DNA of 10,131 bases from an uncultured Planctomycetaceae bacterium (GTDB taxonomy: Bacteria > Planctomycetota > Planctomycetia > Pirellulales > UBA1268), in the NCBI GenBank assembly GCA_903958265.1, contig CAJBSQ010000456.1:1-10131 (forward strand), written 5' to 3'. Numbering within the stretch: position 1 is the stretch's first letter; every line of letters begins with the position of its first letter. Made by a program: the position numbers and the translations under genes. Below the pieces are notes generated by a model, which saw nothing but the letters and a program-made list of their open reading frames with translations, had not been told where the DNA came from and made no database searches. This document shows positions 5,750 through 10,131 of the stretch, one piece after another.

Positions 5750-6823
5750 ATGGCAACCTCGACGCTGAAGATCGCCGCGATCCCCGGTGATGGCACCGGC
5801 CCCGAAGTGACCGCCGAAGCCCTCAAGGTGCTCGACGCCGTGTCTTCGATCGACGCCTTCGCGTACGACGTCGAGATGCTCGACTGGGGCGGTGACCGCT
5901 ATCTCAAGACAGGCGAGATCATCCCCGAGGGCGGCCTCGACCTGCTGCGAAGCAAGCACGCCGCCTTCCTGGGCGCGATCGGCCATCCAGACGTCGCTCC
6001 GGGCATTCTGGAGAAGGGGTTGCTCCTCGAACTGCGGTTCAAACTCGACCAGTACATCAACCTCCGGCCGGTGAAACTGCTGCCCGGCGTGGAAACGCCG
6101 CTGGCCGGCCGCGGCCCGCAGGACATCGACTTCGTTGTCGTCCGCGAAAACACCGAGGATCTCTACTGCGGCGTCGGCGGCTTTCTCAAGAAGGGCACCC
6201 CGGACGAGGTCGCCGTCCAGCAGGCCATCTACACGCGGAAGGGCTGCGAGCGGTGCATCCGCTGGGCCTTCGATTACACGCGAAAGCGGAACAGCCCCAA
6301 GAAGACGCTCACGCTCGTCGCCAAGACGAACGTGCTGACGTTCGGCCACGACCTCTGGTGGCGGACGTTCCAGGAGGTGGCGAAGGAGTATCCCGACGTG
6401 AAGACCGACTACAACCACGTCGATGCCTGCTGCATGTGGATGGTCAAGAACCCCGACGCCTACGACGTGATCGTCACCACCAACATGTTCGGTGACATCA
6501 TCACCGACCTCGCTGGCATCCTGCAGGGGGGCATGGGGGTGGCGGCCGGCGGCAACCTTAATCCCGACAAGGGGGGCGTGAGCATGTTTGAGCCGATGGG
6601 GGGCAGCGCGCCCAAGTACACCGGCCAGAACGTGATCAATCCGATCGCGGCAATCAACGCCATGGCGATGCTGCTCGAGCACAGCGGCCATCCGAAGTCC
6701 GGTGCCCGGATCGACAAGGCCGTTGCCCACGTCACCGGCACGAAGATGAAGAGCCAGGCCGCGGGCAAGATGGGCTATGGGACGAGGGAAGTCGGCGACC
6801 TCGTGGTGGCGGCGCTGCAGTAG
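5750..6823 (+). CDS. Isocitrate/isopropylmalate dehydrogenase family protein (LeuB-like)
   Basis: A 357-residue cytoplasmic NAD(P)- and Mg-dependent beta-decarboxylating dehydrogenase. Visible landmarks are 'IPGDGTGPEV' (11-20), substrate arginines in 'LELRFKLDQYINLRP' (Arg96, Arg106) and 'RENTEDLY' (Arg132, Tyr139), catalytic Lys192 in 'VAKTNVL', metal-binding Asp225, Asp249 and Asp253 ('NMFGDIITD'), and the nucleotide loop 'GSAPKYTGQNVINP' (285-298). Length is normal for LeuB. The 'RENTEDLY' form differs from 'RELTGGIY' of classical enterobacterial LeuB and is shared with isocitrate, homoisocitrate and tartrate dehydrogenases, so the substrate is open: 3-isopropylmalate is the default guess, tartrate/malate-type or isocitrate activity the alternatives. 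GGAG (5736-5739) lies 10 bases before ATG. No leuC/leuD or TCA-cycle gene is adjacent to settle it. Confidence 0.88.
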   Translation: MATSTLKIAAIPGDGTGPEVTAEALKVLDAVSSIDAFAYDVEMLDWGGDRYLKTGEIIPEGGLDLLRSKHAAFLGAIGHPDVAPGILEKGLLLELRFKLDQYINLRPVKLLPGVETPLAGRGPQDIDFVVVRENTEDLYCGVGGFLKKGTPDEVAVQQAIYTRKGCERCIRWAFDYTRKRNSPKKTLTLVAKTNVLTFGHDLWWRTFQEVAKEYPDVKTDYNHVDACCMWMVKNPDAYDVIVTTNMFGDIITDLAGILQGGMGVAAGGNLNPDKGGVSMFEPMGGSAPKYTGQNVINPIAAINAMAMLLEHSGHPKSGARIDKAVAHVTGTKMKSQAAGKMGYGTREVGDLVVAALQ

Positions 6824-6860
6824 GCCCCCTGGCTGCGGCCGGCCCGATTGCCAACGCCCT

Positions 6861-7871
6861 TCACCCCAGCCGCACGCGAATGCCCTCGGCGACGCTCCGG
6901 TCGGCCGCCTGCACGGTCCGCATCGCCCGGAGCGTGTCGTCGAGGCCGCTCGTCTGGCGGACCAGGCTCGTCACCATGCGGTGGAACTGCCCGAGCATCT
7001 GCTCGCCGACGGGCCGCTCGCTCTCGAGCGACTCCTGATGGCGGCCGGCGTCGTCGAACCAGACCAGTGTCTGCGGCAGGTCGACGAAGGCGATCCCGTG
7101 CTGGCAGACCACCTGCAGGCCCGGCGGCGGACGGAAGCCGACGGCCTCCTCCCAGGCCCGCGGCATGTAGTAGCCGCAGCTGATCTGGGCCAGCGGGCCG
7201 TCGCCAGCCCTGCCCGTCTGCGAGAAGTCGAGGCTCATCATCCGGTAGTCGTCAGGATCGTCGCCGACCGTCTCCGCATGCCGCACGGCCACCACGCTGG
7301 TCGGCTCGACGCCGGCGACGTAGCGGCACCAGTCGACGAGTTCCATCAGGTCGCGGGCCTCGCTCACCCGATCCCGGGCCGGAACCGCCGGTGACGTCGT
7401 CGTCAGGGGTACGCGGCGGTGGCAGAAGAGCATCCGCGGCCTGCCGAGGCGGGTGGCGATCAACTCCTTGAGGCGGACGGTCGCGGCGGCGTGGCGGCGT
7501 GGCAGTTCGGCCATGAAGGCGATGCCCGATTCCTCGACACGGCGGCGGAGGAGTTCGGCCTCCGCCGGATCGAAAGGGAACGAGATCGCGGAGTAGACCG
7601 ACTTGCCGTGGTCGCAGGCTGCGAGGATCGGCGTGGCTCCGAACCACTGGTCGGCGAGATACAGGATGGCGTCGATGTCGTCGCGGGCGGCGAGCGCCCG
7701 AAAGCCGTCGACAGGCGTGGTGCCGAGTTCCTTCGCAGCCCGTTCCGCCCGGTGAGAAACCTGCTCGCAGATGCCGCGGACCTCGAGGCGGTCGGCGAGC
7801 ATCCGCAGGGCGGGAAAGTGTCGGCCCTCCCACTGGTCGCCCAGACCGACGATCCCCACCCGGAGTTTCAT
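6861..7871 (-). CDS. Gfo/Idh/MocA-fold protein lacking the EKP catalytic lysine
   Basis: A 336-residue protein with an N-terminal Rossmann domain ('VGIVGLGDQW', Gly6/9/11, then an acidic strand end 'GICE') and a C-terminal alpha/beta domain of the Gfo/Idh/MocA type. In active members, the stretch after 'GKxV' reads E-K-P and supplies the catalytic lysine; here it reads 'GKSVYSAISF' (Ala95-Ile-Ser97), so that lysine is missing. The usual D-x3-H of the C-terminal domain also appears changed ('RDLMELVDW', about 173-181). It may bind nucleotide without classical dehydrogenase activity, or use other residues. ATG at 7871 overlaps the purD stop (ATGA), so it is translationally coupled as second gene of that operon. 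It ends 37 bp from the convergent dehydrogenase. The fold is confident; the substrate is unknown. Confidence 0.85.
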   Translation of the reverse strand: MKLRVGIVGLGDQWEGRHFPALRMLADRLEVRGICEQVSHRAERAAKELGTTPVDGFRALAARDDIDAILYLADQWFGATPILAACDHGKSVYSAISFPFDPAEAELLRRRVEESGIAFMAELPRRHAAATVRLKELIATRLGRPRMLFCHRRVPLTTTSPAVPARDRVSEARDLMELVDWCRYVAGVEPTSVVAVRHAETVGDDPDDYRMMSLDFSQTGRAGDGPLAQISCGYYMPRAWEEAVGFRPPPGLQVVCQHGIAFVDLPQTLVWFDDAGRHQESLESERPVGEQMLGQFHRMVTSLVRQTSGLDDTLRAMRTVQAADRSVAEGIRVRLG

Positions 7872-9196
7872 GACGTGGCCGTCTCCTCGGCGGCGGCTTC
7901 GCTCACCAGCAGTTCCCGCTCGCGGTTCAGCCCCTTGTCGGAGATGTCTTTGCGGCACCATGCTCCGGCCCAACGGATGGCCTTGACCGCGGTGTAGGCC
8001 TGGAGCTTGGCACGGGCGAGCGAGCTGCCCAGGGCGGTGACGGCGAGCACGCGGCCACCATCGGCGACCACAACGCCGTCCACCAGCCGCGTGGCGGCAT
8101 GAAATACCTGGACATCGGGCAGTGTCGCGGCGGCATCGAGCCCGCGGATCGGCTGACCTTTGGAGACCGGCCCCGGATACCCTTCGCTTGCCATCACGAC
8201 GCTCACCGCCGCGGCATCCCGCCAGCGGGGCGGCGGGCAGGATTCAAGCTGACGATCCACGGTGGCATCGAGCAGTTCGAGAAGGCTCGAGTCGAGCCGC
8301 ATCAGCAGCGGTTCGCATTCTGGGTCGCCGAAGCGGGCGTTGAACTCGAGCACCTTCGGTCCCTGGGAGGTGAGCATCAGCCCGGCGTAGAGCACGCCCT
8401 GAAACGGGGTTTTCGCCCGCCGCATGGCATGCACCGTGGGCACGAGGATTCGGGCCTCGATCTCCGCGAGCAGCGCATCGTCGACGAACGGGGTCGGAGA
8501 ATACGCCCCCATGCCGCCCGTGTTGGGCCCTTCGTCGCCGTCGTGGGCGGCCTTGTGATCCTGGAGCGGCGGAAGTGTGACGATCGTGCGGCCGTCGGTG
8601 ATCGCCAGCACGCTCACCTCGACGCCGTCGAGACGTTCCTCGACGAGGATGCTGCCGGCGGCCGCGGCCAGTGCGGGATCGTCGGCGATCGTTTGGACGG
8701 CGGCGAGTGCGGTGGCCCGGTCGCCGCACACGAACACGCCCTTGCCAGCCGCCAGCCCATCCGCCTTGACGACGACCGGCACGTCTTCGCGGGCTTCGAG
8801 GTATTCGCGGGCCCGTGCCGCCGACCGAAACTCGCGGAACATGGCCGTCGGAACGTCGCCGCGATGGAGGATTTGCTTGCAGTACGACTTGCTGCCCTCG
8901 ATCTGAGCGGCCCGCTTCGTGGGGCCGAAGATCCGCTGGCCGGCCGCCGTGAACTCATCGACGATGCCGGCAACGAGAGCTGCCTCCGGACCGACGACCG
9001 TGAGATCGACGCTGCGGCGGCGAGCCACCTCGAGCAGCCCGGCGATGTCAGTCGCCGCGACGGGCACGTTTTCGGCGATTGCTGCGGTGCCGGCGTTGCC
9101 CGGCGCCACAAGCACCTCCGCGCCGTCCTGGGTCAGTTTCCAGGCGATGGCATGCTCCCGGCCGCCACTTCCCACGACAAGAACGCGGCGGGACAT
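7868..9196 (-). CDS. purD: Phosphoribosylamine-glycine ligase (GAR synthetase)
   Basis: A 442-residue ATP-grasp enzyme that joins phosphoribosylamine and glycine in the second step of purine synthesis. Domains in order: N domain with 'GSGGREHAIAWKL' (9-21) and 'GPEAALVAGI' (69-78); ATP-grasp with 'GSKSYCKQIL' (101-110), 'VKADGLAAGKGV' (143-154), 'EERLDGVEVS' (186-195) and 'QDHKAAHDGDEGPNTGGMGAYSP' spanning 212-234; the metal-binding 'FNARFGDPE' (285-293); then the C domain. Length is normal for the family. The frame runs upstream to 9418 without homology. ATG at 9196 is used here, but GTG at 9202, two codons earlier, is better spaced from AGGAG (9215-9211; 8 bases versus 14), so the real start may be 9202. 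The stop overlaps the MocA-fold gene. No other pur gene is adjacent. Confidence 0.95.
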   Translation of the reverse strand: MSRRVLVVGSGGREHAIAWKLTQDGAEVLVAPGNAGTAAIAENVPVAATDIAGLLEVARRRSVDLTVVGPEAALVAGIVDEFTAAGQRIFGPTKRAAQIEGSKSYCKQILHRGDVPTAMFREFRSAARAREYLEAREDVPVVVKADGLAAGKGVFVCGDRATALAAVQTIADDPALAAAAGSILVEERLDGVEVSVLAITDGRTIVTLPPLQDHKAAHDGDEGPNTGGMGAYSPTPFVDDALLAEIEARILVPTVHAMRRAKTPFQGVLYAGLMLTSQGPKVLEFNARFGDPECEPLLMRLDSSLLELLDATVDRQLESCPPPRWRDAAAVSVVMASEGYPGPVSKGQPIRGLDAAATLPDVQVFHAATRLVDGVVVADGGRVLAVTALGSSLARAKLQAYTAVKAIRWAGAWCRKDISDKGLNRERELLVSEAAAEETATS

Positions 9197-9470
9197 GGGC
9201 ACGGTGCAGGCTCCTGGCAGGCGGGATGGGAAACGGGCGATCGGCACGACCGTTGGCGGCGTCGACTGCTGCGGTCGCTCGGTTGCGGCACCGCACCGTC
9301 GGGCTCCGGGTCGTTCGGGTCTGTGGTTGTACCGAAATGTGGGCCTGTGCGGACCTAGACAACCATCGCTGCGACGTGAAGAGCCCTTCGACCAAGGGGG
9401 CACTCCTCGTGGGGACACTCATTGAGCAGCCAAACAGGGGTTTTTTGCCGTCCCCCCTCGAAAGCCGACG

Positions 9471-9498
9471 TTGACAGTCTGGGGGCTGCCGATACAGT
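9471..9498 (+). promoter_or_regulatory. Sigma70-type promoter of the terminal gene
   Basis: A perfect -35 box TTGACA (9471-9476) is followed after 16 bp by TACAGT (9493-9498), 4 of 6 matches to the -10 consensus. The predicted start near 9505 falls exactly at the first base of the inverted repeat. The leader to the ATG at 9628 would be about 120 nt. Confidence 0.6.
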
Positions 9499-9504
9499 TA
9501 AGAG

Positions 9505-9530
9505 GAGTTCGTGAAAAACTTCACGAACTC
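9505..9530. promoter_or_regulatory. Perfect 11-bp inverted repeat, Rex- or CRP/FNR-like operator candidate
   Basis: GAGTTCGTGAA (9505-9515) and TTCACGAACTC (9520-9530) are exact reverse complements around AAAC. The core GTGAA-N4-TTCAC equals the core of the known Rex operator (TTGTGAA-N4-TTCACAA), differing from it by one symmetric base per arm. The same bases also fit the CRP-family pattern GTGA-N6-TCAC. Position at the predicted transcription start, right after the -10 box, would suit a repressor. As RNA it would be a strong 5' hairpin, so a leader role is the alternative. Confidence 0.6.
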
Positions 9531-9627
9531 GCGCAACTGCGGACGAAACATGCTTTTTACGCGGTTCCGTGTCCCACCAAAGGGGCTGCTGCCCTGCGGC
9601 GTGGACTGACTCGCCGTGAGGCTCACA

Positions 9628-10131
9628 ATGGCAGAGAAGAAAAAGTTGTCGGTGGCCGAGATTCTCGCGGCTGCCAGGTCATCGGATGGCAAAGGTGAGG
9701 CCTCGGCCGGATCCCCGGTTGCGAGTGCTTCCAGTGGTGCGGAGGAATCGCTGCCGGCCGAAGGTGCGCCAGCAACGCCGACGATCGCGAAGCCCCAGGC
9801 TCCCGCGAAGCCCAAGCCCGCACCTGCCCAGCCTGCGACCGGTGGTGCCCGTCCCAGCGTGGCGGACATTCTCGCCCAGGCCCGAGCGAAGAAGGCACCC
9901 GGCGAACAACCTGCCGCCAACGCCGCTCCGGTCGCCAAGGCTGCTGCGCCGGCGGCCGCAGCGACCGCTGCCAAGCCTGCGGCCAAGCCTTCTGCCAAGC
10001 CTGCCGTCGCGACGGGCGGCGCTAAGACCGGCGTGCAGCGGGACACCGCCAGCATCCTCGCTGCCGCGCGGGCCGCGGCGAAGCCCGGGCCGGTGAGCAA
10101 GGCCGATGCGCCGGCGCGGCCGGCCGCGAAG
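9628..10131 (+). CDS. Probable N-terminus of a planctomycete Rieske iron-sulfur subunit (cut by window end)
   Basis: The frame is open from ATG at 9628 to the last base, giving 168 residues with no stop. GAGG (9618-9621) lies 6 bases before ATG, within a small GTGAG-G-CTCAC palindrome. The sequence is low-complexity Ala/Pro/Lys and probably disordered, punctuated by three copies of a helical motif: 'SVAEILAAAR' (8-17), 'SVADILAQAR' (77-86) and 'DTASILAAAR' (139-148). From memory, planctomycete ubiquinol-cytochrome c reductase Rieske proteins carry just such a repeated N-terminal extension before the membrane anchor and cluster domain. No Rieske motif lies inside the window, so this is inference; an unrelated Ala/Pro/Lys-rich protein remains possible. 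If correct, cytochrome b and c genes should follow to the right. Confidence 0.6.
   Translation, partial: MAEKKKLSVAEILAAARSSDGKGEASAGSPVASASSGAEESLPAEGAPATPTIAKPQAPAKPKPAPAQPATGGARPSVADILAQARAKKAPGEQPAANAAPVAKAAAPAAAATAAKPAAKPSAKPAVATGGAKTGVQRDTASILAAARAAAKPGPVSKADAPARPAAK

Larger units (their letters stand above)
9197..9627. other. Divergent intergenic region between purD and the terminal gene
   Basis: The 431-bp region has two parts. The left part (9197-9470) is GC-rich, carries the purD ribosome-binding site and contains no RNA gene, clear purD promoter or known riboswitch that I can recognise; a guanine-type riboswitch for purD was looked for and not seen. The right part (9471-9627) holds a promoter, an 11-bp inverted repeat and a roughly 100-nt leader for the rightward gene. 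Open frames crossing the region look like shadows. Confidence 0.5.

Noticed and set aside
5597..6730. Long open frame on the minus strand across the LeuB-family gene.
   Set aside because: It is antisense to a gene with full family motifs, and its His/Val/Asp/Gly-rich composition is typical of a high-GC shadow frame.
8099..9358. Long open frame on the plus strand across purD.
   Set aside because: It is antisense to the well-supported purD and has no domain pattern; a GC-rich third-position shadow.
9431..9460. T-run after GGGG (9437-9446) followed by CCCCCC, looking like a terminator.
   Set aside because: The complementary C-run comes after the T's rather than before the G's, so the order is wrong for an intrinsic terminator on the plus strand, and on the minus strand the tract is A-rich.
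9511..9609. Possible 32-codon leader ORF beginning GTG, just after an AGAGGAG, upstream of the terminal gene.
   Set aside because: The ribosome-binding site is only 3 bases from the GTG, the start lies inside the inverted repeat and the predicted transcription start would cut off part of the site. The peptide has no recognisable pattern.

Overview
The window is high-GC bacterial chromosome, densely packed with ordinary housekeeping-type genes on both strands. The gene families suggest a member of the Planctomycetota, probably Pirellulales-like: a planctomycete-style ECF sigma factor, a small double-CxxC protein, a 162-residue protein coupled to a lipoprotein, and an Ala/Pro/Lys-rich N-terminus with repeated SVAxILAxAR motifs. 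This assignment rests on recalled family resemblance, not on a search.

Layout. 1-174 (+) is the tail of a UPF0173/UlaG-like metal-dependent hydrolase. It converges on a small Rieske ferredoxin (187-540, -), which diverges by only 31 bp from a Cof-type HAD hydrolase (572-1462, +). A 162-residue unknown protein (1573-2061, +) and a LolA-like lipoprotein (2058-2984, +) form a translationally coupled pair. About 200 bp of repeat-like intergenic DNA follows. An ECF sigma factor (3186-3794, -) then diverges from a 7Fe ferredoxin gene (fdxA, 4103-4381, +). fdxA has a near-consensus sigma70-type promoter and a leader that can fold in two mutually exclusive ways. It converges on an HNH endonuclease (4406-5062, -), which diverges from a 106-residue CxxC protein (5290-5610, +) ending in a good intrinsic terminator. 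An isocitrate/isopropylmalate dehydrogenase family gene (5750-6823, +) converges on a two-gene operon read leftward: purD (9196-7868) coupled by ATGA to a Gfo/Idh/MocA-fold protein (7871-6861). After a 431-bp divergent region, an open-ended gene (9628 onward, +) begins; it is probably the N-terminus of a Rieske subunit of a bc-type respiratory complex.

No mobile element, CRISPR array, rRNA or tRNA was seen. The best signals for follow-up are: a perfect 11-bp inverted repeat with a Rex/CRP-like core at the predicted start of transcription of the terminal gene; the alternating-arm leader of fdxA; the MocA-fold protein that lacks the EKP catalytic lysine and is coupled to purD; the triplicated SVAxILAxAR motif; and the unknown protein/lipoprotein pair. 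I found no clear new multi-gene system; most of the window is core metabolism and regulation.
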